A program made the translations under genes and the position numbers. The notes under the pieces were generated by a model. The model worked only from the letters and a program-made list of their open reading frames with translations, was not told the origin of the DNA and searched no databases. From contig CP046147.1 of assembly GCA_029593915.1 (NCBI GenBank), positions 806,001 to 870,000 of the forward strand: DNA of 64,000 nt. Direction: 5' to 3'. Below, piece by piece: positions 26,592-36,235 of the stretch (its first letter is position 1; the number at the start of each line of letters is the position of its first letter). This stretch comes from Candidatus Lucifugimonas marina. GTDB taxonomy: Bacteria; Chloroflexota; Dehalococcoidia; Lucifugimonadales; Lucifugimonadaceae.

Positions 26592-28091
26592 ATGCAATCA
26601 ACACAAAATAATCCGATGAAATTGGAAAATAGTTACGGGCCATTTGGTATTCGAAAATACCGATTGGCGATGGTGTTCTTGATTGTGTCGGCGCTGATAT
26701 TTACCGCTGTGGCAGCTGCGATAAATATCACGACTACAGCATCTGAAGAAGAGCAGGTCGTTTCGATCACAACCGCAGAATCGATCAAAGATGCGCGGAC
26801 TATCGCCGGGATCGTCACAGAGTTGCTGGATTCTGAGTCAGGCTCGTCTTCTATGGCATCTACTCAGGTTCCTAGCGTGGTTTCATCGGTAGACATAACT
26901 CAGTTCTTGGCGAATTCAGAAATCGTTGGGTTAAACATTTTTCAGCCTGATGGATCGTTGGCGTGGAGTTCATCGCTAGCACCCACTGAGTTGGCGCCGG
27001 CTCAAAAAGAGATATTCGTCAACGCTTTGACCGGATCGATTGCAACTGGATTGGTCAAAGATTCCGTGGTGTCGGGTAGTACTGGCGCGAGCTTCGAGGC
27101 CGATACGGTCGAGACGTATGTTCCCTTCACCGATTCGGAATCAGGTGAGGTTTCGTTGGTGCTAGGCGTGACTCGAGACGTGACGTCGATCCTTTCTACA
27201 AGTATCGATCAGTCTCGGTCAGCAGTATTCGAATCGACGATCATGAGTCTGGGAGTTGGCTTCCTCATACTTCTGATAACGGTTTTTCTCGCCGATATAC
27301 GTATGTGGAAACAGCGGGAGCTGGCGGTTGAATATGAGCGAGATTCTGCTTCGGCAGAGCTTTCGTTTGCGAAGTTGAATTTGGCAAATCGCGAACTTCA
27401 GCAGGTGACGGAAGAACGAGAAAAAATTCTTTCTACCGTTTCACATGAGTTAAAAACACCGCTTACGAGCATTGTGGCGTTCACTGACATTCTTTCTCGA
27501 AATCAGAGCGGTGAGGAGAAAGATCGGAATCGCAAGCACTTGCAGATCGTGAGACGTAGTAGCGATCACCTGCTGGCACTTATCAACGATCTGCTGAAAT
27601 TCAATCGCATGAGTCCTGTCGACACGGCAGTTGTTGAAGCTGAGTTTGAATTAGTCGGATTGATCGATGAAGTACGAGAAACGATGGAGCCGCTTCTTGC
27701 TTCGAAGCAGCAATCGTTGGTGATTAATGGTGGCGAGAAAATTCCTGTCTTGCTGATGGATCGAAGGCGGATTCTTCAGTCGTTATTGAATTTGCTCAGT
27801 AACTCTTCGAAATTTTCGAACGACGGTGCGGTGATTCTGATGGAATTCCGATTGAAGGATGACGTGTTGCAAATACTTGTCGCAGATCCCGGAATCGGAA
27901 TGTCGGAAGAACGACAGGTTGAGTTGCTACAAAGTCGTATGGCTGTCGATCCCGACAGTGACAGTGGCCACGGTCTTGGGTTTGGGATCACCAAGGAAAT
28001 TGTCGAAGCGCATGGCGGAAGAATTTCGATAGACAGCGAGGTCGGGCAGGGTGCTCGAATTACTATCGAATTGCCGATGATGATTGGGTAA
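26592..28091 (+). CDS. Membrane sensor histidine kinase
   Basis: 499 residues. TM1 (about 25-48), an extracytoplasmic sensor domain (about 49-210, PAS-like pattern with LNIFQPDGSLAWSS and VETYVPF ... VLGVTRDVT), TM2 (about 213-237), a coiled coil, then HisKA with His285 in VSHELKTPLTSIVAF and HATPase with NLLSNSSKFS, ADPGIGM and GLGFGITKEI. The sensor domain resembles the kinase at 34.8 kb in layout and in the VETY(V/L)P ... G(V/I)TRDVT words. No response regulator is next to it. It follows the lipoprotein gene closely and probably shares its promoter. Confidence 0.93.
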   Translation: MQSTQNNPMKLENSYGPFGIRKYRLAMVFLIVSALIFTAVAAAINITTTASEEEQVVSITTAESIKDARTIAGIVTELLDSESGSSSMASTQVPSVVSSVDITQFLANSEIVGLNIFQPDGSLAWSSSLAPTELAPAQKEIFVNALTGSIATGLVKDSVVSGSTGASFEADTVETYVPFTDSESGEVSLVLGVTRDVTSILSTSIDQSRSAVFESTIMSLGVGFLILLITVFLADIRMWKQRELAVEYERDSASAELSFAKLNLANRELQQVTEEREKILSTVSHELKTPLTSIVAFTDILSRNQSGEEKDRNRKHLQIVRRSSDHLLALINDLLKFNRMSPVDTAVVEAEFELVGLIDEVRETMEPLLASKQQSLVINGGEKIPVLLMDRRRILQSLLNLLSNSSKFSNDGAVILMEFRLKDDVLQILVADPGIGMSEERQVELLQSRMAVDPDSDSGHGLGFGITKEIVEAHGGRISIDSEVGQGARITIELPMMIG

Positions 28092-28159
28092 CGGCCGGTA
28101 TTTCTGGGGCGTGCTTGTTGTTGAGGGAAGCTAGTTAGTTCACCGTACGATCGAACTGT

Positions 28160-29674
28160 TTAAACCTGCGGATCGTCTAGGTAGTCCCAGGCGGGGTTTA
28201 GGTCCCAGCGAACTGTGTCGACGGGTTGGGTGTTTTTTGCCCAGGGGATTGTGATACCGAGGTTGGCGGATTGCTTTCGAATTTGGGCGTCGACCCAGGC
28301 TGGATTCCAGTCTTCTAGCACCAAGTTAGTTAGGTGACTAACGACTTTCTGGTGTTGTGGTGCGTCGATTAGATCGTGAAGCTCGTCGGGGTCGTCTTTC
28401 AGGTTGAAGAGCTGGGACGGAATGTTGCTGCCGTTGAGGTCATCGCCGTGGTAGTAGATGAGTTTCCAGTCGCCTTCTCGAACCATTCTGTTTTGCCAAA
28501 TTTTTTCGCCTTCTGAATGCGCCTTGTCGTTGGGCTCGGTGCAGTATTCGGAGAAGGCGATGTCGTGCCAGTCTTGGTTAGCGGGGTTATCGATTAGCGG
28601 TAACAGGGAACGACCGATTGACGACGGCAGAGCTGGGGCTTCTGCCGCATCGAGCATAGTGGCGTTGAGATCGAGTTGGCTGGTGATTCGGTTTATTTTT
28701 TCGCCCTGTGGGAGTCGAGCTGGCCAGCTGATTATTGCTGGGACTTTCACAGAATCTTCGTAGAAGGTTTGCTTCCACCATAGTCCTTTTTCGCCGATTT
28801 GCTCGCCGTGATCGGCGGTGTAGACGATGAGCGTGTTTTCGAGCAGATCGTGCTTTTCTAGAGCGTCGAAAATATCGCCAAGAAGTTCGTCGAGGCGGGT
28901 GACGAGTCCATAGTAGGCAGTGCGGGTTCGTTCGACTTCTTCGGGTGTGACATCTTCGAGTCCAGCGTGTGATTTCCACCACTTCAGGTACAGGTGAGTT
29001 TCGTCTTCGAACGGCATTGGGTTCTTAGGCGGTGGGACTTTTCCACGGTACTCGTCGTAGTCATTTTTCGTGGCGACGAACGGCTGGTGGGGGAGCATGA
29101 GTCCGATGGCGAGAGCGAATGGCTCGTCGGAATTTTTCGCGGCATGGTCGTCGAGAAATTCGACCGTGCGCGCCGTGACAGTTTCGTCGTGGACTTGATA
29201 GCTGTTTAGTCCATGCCCTGAGAGTTCTAGAGATACACGAGCGGGGCCGGCTGTGCCGTGAAGTGAGCCGTGATCGACTTCTTCGGCACCGAGATGGTTT
29301 GGGTTGTGATCGCCGATAAACCGTTCGGTGAATCCGTGGAGTTGATCGGGTCCATTGAAATGCATTCTGCCGATCTGGACAGGGCTGTATCCGGCGGCAC
29401 CAAGTGAGTGAGCGAAGGTTGGGATGCCCGAGTGAAGGTACTGCGAGTTGGTCCAAACTTCGTTCTGGTACGGGTGCTGGCCGGTGAGCATTGCGGCTCG
29501 AGAGGGAACACAGATTGGGGAGGCGCAGTAGGAGTTTTCGAAGACGATTCCACGTGCTGACAGAGCGTCGAGGTTGGGTGTGCGGATTACGGGATCGCCG
29601 TATGCGCCTATTACAGCAGGGTTGTGCTGATCGGATTCGATGAAGAGGATGTTGGGGCGCGTGGAGTTTGGCAC
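28160..29674 (-). CDS. Sulfatase (formylglycine-dependent, arylsulfatase A/choline-sulfatase-like)
   Basis: 504-residue alkaline-phosphatase-fold sulfatase that hydrolyses sulfate esters. It starts with the metal-binding RPNILFIESDQHNP, then PICVPSRAAMLTGQ supplies the Cys-x-Pro-Ser-Arg motif whose Cys must become formylglycine. The second metal Asp/His pair is in YTADHGEQIGEKGLWWK. No signal peptide is seen, so it probably acts in the cytoplasm on an imported sulfated compound. The maturation enzyme is not in the window. GTG at 29674 is chosen because AGGA lies six bases before it; upstream in-frame sequence is Arg/Ser-rich noise overlapping the nitroreductase. Last gene of the DUF1028 - nitroreductase - sulfatase run. 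Confidence 0.93.
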   Translation of the reverse strand: MPNSTRPNILFIESDQHNPAVIGAYGDPVIRTPNLDALSARGIVFENSYCASPICVPSRAAMLTGQHPYQNEVWTNSQYLHSGIPTFAHSLGAAGYSPVQIGRMHFNGPDQLHGFTERFIGDHNPNHLGAEEVDHGSLHGTAGPARVSLELSGHGLNSYQVHDETVTARTVEFLDDHAAKNSDEPFALAIGLMLPHQPFVATKNDYDEYRGKVPPPKNPMPFEDETHLYLKWWKSHAGLEDVTPEEVERTRTAYYGLVTRLDELLGDIFDALEKHDLLENTLIVYTADHGEQIGEKGLWWKQTFYEDSVKVPAIISWPARLPQGEKINRITSQLDLNATMLDAAEAPALPSSIGRSLLPLIDNPANQDWHDIAFSEYCTEPNDKAHSEGEKIWQNRMVREGDWKLIYYHGDDLNGSNIPSQLFNLKDDPDELHDLIDAPQHQKVVSHLTNLVLEDWNPAWVDAQIRKQSANLGITIPWAKNTQPVDTVRWDLNPAWDYLDDPQV

Positions 29675-29682
29675 GTGGAGTC

Positions 29683-30255
29683 CTAACTCCAGATGGTTAC
29701 GTCGTTGACTGAGGCGCGTTTGGCATCGGATTGTCGGTCTTGAGTTTCTGAGGGATAGCCGATGTAGAGAGCGCCTACGATGTCCCAATCCGGTTCGGCT
29801 CCTATGGCTGTTCCGACAGGTGCAAGACAGGGTTTGCCCGTACTCCAGCCGACCCCTATCCCAAGTGATTCGGCGGCGAGCATGAGGTTCTGAACGGCAC
29901 ACGCGGTGGCTGCGTAGTTTTCTTTCGTTACTTCGTCGTTGCGTCCTTGAACGGAGTAGACGTACATGAATGCTGGCGCATCGATGATTTCTTGCTGGGC
30001 TTCTTTTGAACTTGCTGCGCGTCGTTCTGGGTTGGGGTTTTTAACGTTCTCGAAGGTCCAGTCGTGCACGATTTGAGCCGCTTTAGCTCGCATTTCGCCG
30101 TCTTTACCAAGAACGATAAATCGCCATGGTTCTGTGCTGCGATGGTTTGGTGCCCAAGTCGCGGCTTCTATCATCAGCTCGAGTGCTGAATCGGATACGG
30201 CGTCTTCAGTAAATTCGCGAACAGTGCGGCGGGCGTGGATGGCATCGAGGACCAA
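29683..30255 (-). CDS. Nitroreductase-family flavoprotein
   Basis: 190-residue FMN-dependent NAD(P)H oxidoreductase, normally a homodimer. The N-terminal ARRTVREFTEDAV carries the FMN-phosphate Arg residues, WAPNHRSTEPWRFIVL the second FMN contact, and ESLGIGVGWSTG the usual Gly-rich C-terminal contact; closest in pattern to the YdjA/TdsD-like small nitroreductases. TTG start with GGAGAA upstream. Eight bases before the sulfatase start and 73 after the DUF1028 stop, so one operon. Substrate unknown. Confidence 0.92.
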   Translation of the reverse strand: MVLDAIHARRTVREFTEDAVSDSALELMIEAATWAPNHRSTEPWRFIVLGKDGEMRAKAAQIVHDWTFENVKNPNPERRAASSKEAQQEIIDAPAFMYVYSVQGRNDEVTKENYAATACAVQNLMLAAESLGIGVGWSTGKPCLAPVGTAIGAEPDWDIVGALYIGYPSETQDRQSDAKRASVNDVTIWS

Positions 30256-30328
30256 GTGGTGTTCTCCGTGGCTGAATTTTTGATTAGAGAAGGGTACAGG
30301 TGGGTTGCGTTTTGTGGTTTATACCGGT

Positions 30329-31030
30329 TTAGCGAGTTCCGTTAACCCAGTCGTCTTGCGAGGGTAGGTTTGTGGGATCGTCGGCTCGTTTGAGGTAGAA
30401 CTCGTGCATCGGAAGGTAGGTGTTGTAGGTGGTGCGTAGCTCGGGGATTGCGTCGGTTGAGGCATCGACACGTATGTCGATTGGGAAGCGTTCGCCTGGC
30501 GCTCCGATCAGCAATGCAGCTGATCTTTCGGGAAGGTGTGCACCGTTCGCGCCCGATTGTCCGCCAGCGTTTTTGCCGGCTTCGAGTGCATAGATGATTC
30601 GTTCGGCGAGGGTGGCATTTTTGGACGTATTAGAGAACCCTTCGACGATTGCTGGGAGCACCTGTTCATTCGCCAGAAAATTCCCGACAGCAACGCAGTT
30701 ATCGCCGTTGAGATGTCCGCTGACGGGCTTAATGTTTTTGCCGGAGTGAATGAGCGGTTCGCCGTTTGCTGGCAGCAGGGCGATTTGGCGAAATTCGAGA
30801 TGTTCGTCGTTGGCGAGGGCTTCCATGAAGGCTTCGACTGGTGTTGATCCGTCTTCTATTAGCTCCATCAATTCTTCGCCGATTGCAGGGTTAGTAGACG
30901 CCTGAGAAGTAGATACGCCGATGCCGGGAAGGATTTTCGGGCATGTAGCGCCGACGGCAAGGGAGTAGGTGGCAATACCGATTCCGAGTTCGCCGTTAGC
31001 TGGGTTTCTTCCGAGAATTGTGAATGTCAT
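30329..31030 (-). CDS. DUF1028 family protein (Ntn-hydrolase-like)
   Basis: 233 residues matching DUF1028 from end to end: MTFTILGRNPANGELGIGIA, the GVSTSQASTNPAIGEE segment with conserved Thr/Ser-Gln, GDNCVAVGNFLA, and the acidic C-terminal IDIRVDASTDAIPEL. The fold is that of N-terminal nucleophile hydrolases. It is often found with amidases and peptide or polyketide degradation genes, and activity is unproven. First gene of the leftward operon with nitroreductase and sulfatase. Confidence 0.88.
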   Translation of the reverse strand: MTFTILGRNPANGELGIGIATYSLAVGATCPKILPGIGVSTSQASTNPAIGEELMELIEDGSTPVEAFMEALANDEHLEFRQIALLPANGEPLIHSGKNIKPVSGHLNGDNCVAVGNFLANEQVLPAIVEGFSNTSKNATLAERIIYALEAGKNAGGQSGANGAHLPERSAALLIGAPGERFPIDIRVDASTDAIPELRTTYNTYLPMHEFYLKRADDPTNLPSQDDWVNGTR

Positions 31031-31063
31031 GGCGAGGTATTTTAGGGGATTTGTTGGCGGACA

Positions 31064-31096
31064 ACGTCGACCCTTCGACTTGGCTCAGGATGATGT
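31064..31096. repeat. Dispersed intergenic repeat, copy D (degenerate)
   Basis: ACGTCGACCCTTCGACTTGG followed by CTCAGGATGATGTT. Shares the CCTTCGAC centre and CTCAGGATGA arm with the other copies but has drifted at the left arm. This copy lies between divergent genes. Confidence 0.6.
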
Positions 31097-31252
31097 TGAT
31101 AGCCGATGGCTTGGATTCGAGTGCTAGCCATGTGTTTACGGTGACCGTTTTCTCGGCGTTGGTTTGTGTGTTGAGGGCTGCGGGATATCGACTAGGCGTG
31201 TAATGTGCGCCAAGTGGCCTTTCGTTGATGAATTTTTTGAGAGATATCAAGT

Positions 31253-32395
31253 ATGAGTAGCACTTCGAGTAACGGTTCTTTGAATAATCCTGTGTTCGAT
31301 GAGTTGGGCTTGCGACCTGTAATTCATGCTGCCGGAACTATTACGTCATACGGAGGTTCGGCACCCAGACCGGAAGTGATGGAAGCGATGGCGTTGGCTT
31401 CTCAGTCGTTCATCGGACTACAGGAGTTAAACGAAAAGGTGGGCGAGTACATCGCTCAGGTTTCAGGTGCCGAAGCAGGGATGATAGTCAGTGGTGCTGC
31501 CGGCGGTGTGGTTCTGTCGATGGCGGCTTGTATGACGGGTACCAATCCTGCGAAAGTGCGTCAGCTGCCGAACACTGATGGGATGAAAGATGAGTTGATC
31601 ATCCAGAAGATTCATCGTGGTGGCTACAGCGATATGTACGGCTTTACGGGCGCAACGTTGGTCGAAGTTGGAAGTATCGATGGCACGATGGAAGAGGAGT
31701 TGGAGGCAGCATTTACCGATCGAACAGCGGCGGTGAATTTCTTGTTTGGCCCCGGCGTGTATCAAAAAGGGTTGAGCCTGTCTAAGGTTTCGGAGGTTGC
31801 TCACGCCCACGGCGTGCCAGTGATTGTTGATGCTGCCGCGATGTTGCCACCAAAAAGTAACTTGCGGCGTTACATCAGCGAAGGTGCCGATCTGGTTACG
31901 TTCAGTGGCGGAAAATTTATTCGGGGTCCACAGGGAACGGGACTTCTGTTTGGACGTAAAGATTTGATCGACGCAGCGATTGCGAATGGACCGCCGAACC
32001 ATTCAATTGGTCGTCCCCAGAAGGTCACTCGTGAAGAGATGATCGGGTTGTACACCGCACTGAAGCTTTTTATGGAGCAGGATGACGATGCTTTGATGGC
32101 TACATATCGAACCAGTATCGAACCTGCCTACGAGGTGCTTCAGGCTTTGGATGGAGTCGAAGTTTCGATTGAGCACGACCCGATGAAATATCACGTTCCA
32201 ACAGTGGTGGTTCGATTGAATAGCGAGTCGACTGGAGTTGATCCTCAGAAGCTGTTGAAGGATCTTCTAGAAGGCGAACCCCGAGTGTTCATCACCTATG
32301 ACAAGGGAGTCGATTCGGTCTCGATCAACCCGATTAACCTACGCGATGGTGAAGCATCGATTGCGGCGCGGCGGTTGACAGAGCTGCTCGGCTAG
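31253..32395 (+). CDS. SelA-like PLP-dependent enzyme
   Basis: 380-residue fold-type I PLP enzyme of the SelA / D-glucosaminate-6-phosphate ammonia-lyase (DgaE-like) superfamily. The cofactor lysine is in FSGGKFIRGPQGTGLL, with the preceding VIVDAAAMLP Asp contacting the pyridine N; GLRPVIHAAGTITSYGG and SGAAGGVVLS are typical N-terminal and phosphate-binding parts. The SelA N-terminal tRNA-binding domain is absent, and no selenium genes are nearby, so a sugar-amine or amino-acid lyase/aldolase role is more likely than selenocysteine synthesis. Its stop overlaps the convergent metalloprotease stop by four bases. Confidence 0.88.
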   Translation: MSSTSSNGSLNNPVFDELGLRPVIHAAGTITSYGGSAPRPEVMEAMALASQSFIGLQELNEKVGEYIAQVSGAEAGMIVSGAAGGVVLSMAACMTGTNPAKVRQLPNTDGMKDELIIQKIHRGGYSDMYGFTGATLVEVGSIDGTMEEELEAAFTDRTAAVNFLFGPGVYQKGLSLSKVSEVAHAHGVPVIVDAAAMLPPKSNLRRYISEGADLVTFSGGKFIRGPQGTGLLFGRKDLIDAAIANGPPNHSIGRPQKVTREEMIGLYTALKLFMEQDDDALMATYRTSIEPAYEVLQALDGVEVSIEHDPMKYHVPTVVVRLNSESTGVDPQKLLKDLLEGEPRVFITYDKGVDSVSINPINLRDGEASIAARRLTELLG

Positions 32396-34782
32396 GGCTT
32401 GCCCCATTGGCGGCGGATGGCGACAAGGGACGCCACTACGATTAGAACTGCTGCTATTCCACCGATCATGACTCCGAACTGGATCGCCGTGCTGTTGGTA
32501 TCGGGCTGCTGGAGGGTTGCTCCGGCTTCCAATTCAACAGGGGCTACTTGTAGTTCTGAAATCGTGCCGTTTTCAACTTTTTCGTGGAAATTATCGGCAT
32601 CAACTCTGAATGCAATAACTGGTCTGTAGTCCTTGCCGGCTGTGATGATCGTTACCTCAGCATTTTGATCGGCAGGAGGAACGGCAAGCTCAACTTTGCC
32701 AGTGCCGCCCTTTGGTGCGACATATGCGTAGCTTGCTGAACCGCCATCGGCTGGCATAGAAATCTGGATGATTGCGTCAACGTCGGCGTCGCCAGTGTTG
32801 ATCTTTACGAAAGAACCTTCGTACGCATCCGGGTCGTGGCGTGGGATGAATTCGGCGAAAGATACGTCTCCGAATTCTGAAACCGGATGAGAACTTGCAC
32901 CGATTTCACCGTCTATTTCAGGATCGTACTTTCTATCGCCGTCTAGGTCGGCAAAGAATCCGTGGTCGATGAAAATATCGTCGATGAGGGCGGTAGGTAT
33001 TTCCAGGAGATTGGCTGTAGTGCTCGATGACGATTCATTGCTGTTGGTGAGCACGTCGTAGAGTTCAGCGACGTTCGATACTCCGGTTTTGCCGTTTTCT
33101 TGTTCGTACTCAGTGATCATCGTAACCAGGCGAACGAGCCCAATCGAAACTTCATCATCGTCAGATTTAGGTATACCGCCGAGAGTGGCTGTGGCCTGTG
33201 CTACCTCTAGTCCGGCAGGTGGAGCAGCGTAGAAAGTGCCCTGCCTTGTTGGAGCGATAATTCCTGGTAGTGCTCGCGTGACCTGTGTGCCGATCACTTC
33301 GCCATCTTCGTTGAGGTAGCGAACCGTTACGTCGGCATCTCGAACAACAAGTGGGCTTGAGTTGACGATGCTGCCGGAAACAATGGTTCCTGATGGCTCG
33401 GCGTCGGTCGAAATATCGAGGACACTAACGCCAGTCAAACCTGACGCTTTGTCAGCGTAGTCATCGTCATCGTCAACAAGGTCGAGAAGAAGACCAGCGA
33501 TTGTGAATTCTTCCCACCAGCCCGCAGCTTCCCACGGGAGTCGGTTGGTTTCGAGATCGTAATCGGCACCAATTGTGTAGATCTCAGCATTGTTGTCGTT
33601 ATCAACATGGCGAGAGACCATCATTGAGTAGAACTCGGCGAAGCCTTCTACGAATGAGTCTTGCGTGCTCGAGTTGTTGTAGTAGCCGCCGTGGTTGGTA
33701 TCGCCAGGTGGTAGTTCGAAATTGTCGCCGGTTGCCAGAGATAAGAAATAGTGACCGTATTCGTGATATTCGCGGTTATCGGGGATGCCTGCTGACCTAG
33801 ATGAACTTCGGTTAGGGAGCAAAGCGATGATTGGTGGCGAATCTGGTTCGAGTTCGTTGGCTGCGATGAAGAACGCACCATCCTGCGCACCATCGCAACC
33901 CAGATTTGGATCGTCACACCATGCCTGAATTTGAAGAGGGGCTGAATCGCTGAGATCGCCGCCCAAGCTCAGCGCTAGTGATTCGGCGTTGAGCGTGTAC
34001 TGGTAAATGGTTGCTGCATCGGGCCAAAGATCGGACTCAATTGGCGAAGCGACCATCTGGTCCTGAACGTTCCAAGAGTCGAAATTGACTTCGCATCCCG
34101 ATAACTCTGGATCGATAGGCGTACTGAGTGAGATGACGCTGTCACCGACCATCACGGAAAACGTTTCTGAATCTTCAGAAATATGAGAAAGACTTATGCT
34201 GACACTTACGGCGTCTGGAGTAGGAGATGGAAGCGCGTATCGACCACGGCTATCGGTAATTGATTCGACAACATTACCGTTGGCTGTGGTTGCGAAAACA
34301 AGTACGCCGACCATCGGTGAGCCCCAATCGTCGGTAACTCTGCCGTGAATTGTGCAACCAGCAATAACCGCCTCACCGCTCGGCACTGCGTTAGCAAGCG
34401 GGGCATCATCGTTTAGTGTCGGGATTGAACTATCGCCGGTTGCTGCGGTTGACGAGGTGCCCGATGAGTTTGTTCCGGTGTTTGATGAGGATTCGGAAGA
34501 GCCGCTAAAACCGCTACCACTACTGTTGGATGTGGATGGGGCAGAAGGATCGAAATCACCGCTGCCGCTTCTGCGAATTATCGACTGCTGTGCCGATTCA
34601 GTAGTCCTTGTCGGTTCGGAAATGGAACTGAAATCGTATGAGTTAGTGAGAACGAATGCGACGACGACGATACCGATAGAAATGGTAAGCACTGTTGCCA
34701 TTCGTAGAGCATTAATTCCGCCGTTTTTACGTTGTCTGCGGTATCGGCGATTCTCCTCGTATTCGGGTCGATTAGGCCGCAC
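32392..34782 (-). CDS. Membrane-anchored extracytoplasmic HExxH metalloprotease-like protein
   Basis: 796 residues, with an N-terminal TM (about 28-46) and a C-terminal TM (about 770-790) ending in a basic tail. Outside: a Ser/Gly-rich linker, a carboxypeptidase-regulatory-like beta-sandwich (CTIHGRVTDDWGSPMVGV, about 143-230), then a zincin-like region with HEYGHYF in EYHEYGHYFLS and a possible third ligand Glu in VEGFAEFYS ~45 residues later. Beta-rich segments (SGSIVNSSPLVVRDADVTV) follow. The HExxH...E spacing fits a gluzincin-type site, but I do not recognise the family. GTG start with GGAG upstream, overlapping the end of the histidine kinase gene by 11 bases, so translation is probably coupled. 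Confidence 0.8.
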   Translation of the reverse strand: MRPNRPEYEENRRYRRQRKNGGINALRMATVLTISIGIVVVAFVLTNSYDFSSISEPTRTTESAQQSIIRRSGSGDFDPSAPSTSNSSGSGFSGSSESSSNTGTNSSGTSSTAATGDSSIPTLNDDAPLANAVPSGEAVIAGCTIHGRVTDDWGSPMVGVLVFATTANGNVVESITDSRGRYALPSPTPDAVSVSISLSHISEDSETFSVMVGDSVISLSTPIDPELSGCEVNFDSWNVQDQMVASPIESDLWPDAATIYQYTLNAESLALSLGGDLSDSAPLQIQAWCDDPNLGCDGAQDGAFFIAANELEPDSPPIIALLPNRSSSRSAGIPDNREYHEYGHYFLSLATGDNFELPPGDTNHGGYYNNSSTQDSFVEGFAEFYSMMVSRHVDNDNNAEIYTIGADYDLETNRLPWEAAGWWEEFTIAGLLLDLVDDDDDYADKASGLTGVSVLDISTDAEPSGTIVSGSIVNSSPLVVRDADVTVRYLNEDGEVIGTQVTRALPGIIAPTRQGTFYAAPPAGLEVAQATATLGGIPKSDDDEVSIGLVRLVTMITEYEQENGKTGVSNVAELYDVLTNSNESSSSTTANLLEIPTALIDDIFIDHGFFADLDGDRKYDPEIDGEIGASSHPVSEFGDVSFAEFIPRHDPDAYEGSFVKINTGDADVDAIIQISMPADGGSASYAYVAPKGGTGKVELAVPPADQNAEVTIITAGKDYRPVIAFRVDADNFHEKVENGTISELQVAPVELEAGATLQQPDTNSTAIQFGVMIGGIAAVLIVVASLVAIRRQWGKP

Positions 34783-36235
34783 GGGACGCTCCGATCTCTC
34801 CCGACATTCGAGTTCGGAAACGCGGCATAGAAACGTTCACGGTTGTGCCGACGTTTTCTGTGCTGTCGAGGGTTAATTCACCACCATGCAGCTCAACGAT
34901 TTGCTTCGCTGTGACGAGTCCGATTCCCGTTCCGGCAACTGATCGGGTCGATTCGTTGTCGGCGCGGAAGAACAGAGTGAAGAGTTCGTCCTGATCTCGT
35001 TGACTGATACCAATTCCATTGTCAGAGATCGTGATCGTGAACATGAGATCCGTAATCCAGGCTGAAACCTTGATTTCGGTGTGTGCAGGTGAATAGCGGA
35101 TTGAGTTCGAAAGTACGTTGGAAATCACCTGACGTATTCTGGCGTCGTCGGCTTCAACAATGCCGTCAGCGTTTTCGTCCTCGAGCTCGATAATCAGATC
35201 CTTTTTCAGGATTGCCGGCATGAACGCTTCGGTAACTTCGTCAAGGATTTGGCGGAGGTTGAATCGGCTGTAGGAAAGTTGATAACTCGCATCGTTCATC
35301 GCTGAAAGTTCGAGAAGGTTGCCGAGGAGATCTTTCAGCTGTGCCGAGTTTCGTTTCATCACTTCGAGTTGATCGAGATTTCTCTTAGTGAGATTGTTAT
35401 CTCGGTTTCGGAGAAGAATTCCAGTGAAAGCTGAAATCGAAGTTAATGGGGTCATCAGCTCGTGGGTGACCGAAGAAAGGAATCGGTCTTTTAGCTGACC
35501 AATGCGGCGTAGTTCAAGCGAATCGACTAAAAGGCGATCGTGTAGTTCCCGTTCGTAGTGAACTTTTTCGTTGTTAGCTCGAAAAATCTTTACATCTGCG
35601 AGGAAGATGAAGACGAGCAGAATCAGGAAGACTGCTACCAGACTGAGCATCGTGAAGAGCGACAGCGATGACCGGGTTTCTGAAATTTGGTGAGTGAGTG
35701 TCGTGGTGACATCACGGGTGATGCCGATGACCCCAACCACTTGCTCACCAGAAGAAGCGAGAAGCGGAAGATACGTTTCGACCACGTCGATGCTGGTGGG
35801 GGTATCGGAATTTTCAAATATCTCGATCTGGTTGAGGTTTGAGGCGATAATGCCGTCAGAAGTCGATTCGAGTGCAGAATCGGGGACGGTTCGTTCGACT
35901 ATCAGATCGGCCGAAGTGCTCCAGATAGTTTTTCCAGCGTCATCGTAAAGTGAAATATCTATAACACGTAGTGAATCGAGTAATTTTTGTGATTCGATTG
36001 AGACGCTGCCGGCCAGTGCAGCAGGTTCACTGTTGGAGTCGACTCCGTGATCGACGAGAAGTTGGTTTACCAGGCCTGCGATGATCGACGCATCGCGCAT
36101 CGATTGTTCGGTTGAGAGTTCGACGAGGTTTCTCTCTGCGGTTCTGGTGGCGAGAGTGTTTAGAGCGAGCGCAGCAGAACCCAGTGTGATGACACTGATA
36201 ACAACGAACAACGTTGTAAGCCGATACTTGCTCAT
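34772..36235 (-). CDS. Membrane sensor histidine kinase coupled to the metalloprotease gene
   Basis: 487 residues. TM1 (about 7-27), extracytoplasmic sensor (about 28-188; VIDISLYDDAGKTIWS, VETYLPLLA, VIGITRDVT), TM2 (about 191-213), HisKA with His258 in SSVTHELMTPLTS, and HATPase with NVLSNSIRYSP, SDNGIGI, FFRADNE and GTGIGLVTAKQ. Layout and sensor words match the kinase at 26.6 kb, so the two are probably paralogues. First gene of a two-gene leftward operon; the downstream product is an envelope metalloprotease-like protein. No response regulator is adjacent. Confidence 0.93.
   Translation of the reverse strand: MSKYRLTTLFVVISVITLGSAALALNTLATRTAERNLVELSTEQSMRDASIIAGLVNQLLVDHGVDSNSEPAALAGSVSIESQKLLDSLRVIDISLYDDAGKTIWSTSADLIVERTVPDSALESTSDGIIASNLNQIEIFENSDTPTSIDVVETYLPLLASSGEQVVGVIGITRDVTTTLTHQISETRSSLSLFTMLSLVAVFLILLVFIFLADVKIFRANNEKVHYERELHDRLLVDSLELRRIGQLKDRFLSSVTHELMTPLTSISAFTGILLRNRDNNLTKRNLDQLEVMKRNSAQLKDLLGNLLELSAMNDASYQLSYSRFNLRQILDEVTEAFMPAILKKDLIIELEDENADGIVEADDARIRQVISNVLSNSIRYSPAHTEIKVSAWITDLMFTITISDNGIGISQRDQDELFTLFFRADNESTRSVAGTGIGLVTAKQIVELHGGELTLDSTENVGTTVNVSMPRFRTRMSGEIGASRAA

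Noticed and set aside
29675..29902. Upstream extension of the sulfatase frame
   Set aside because: Arg/Ser-rich, overlaps the nitroreductase gene, and the GTG at 29674 has a proper ribosome-binding site.
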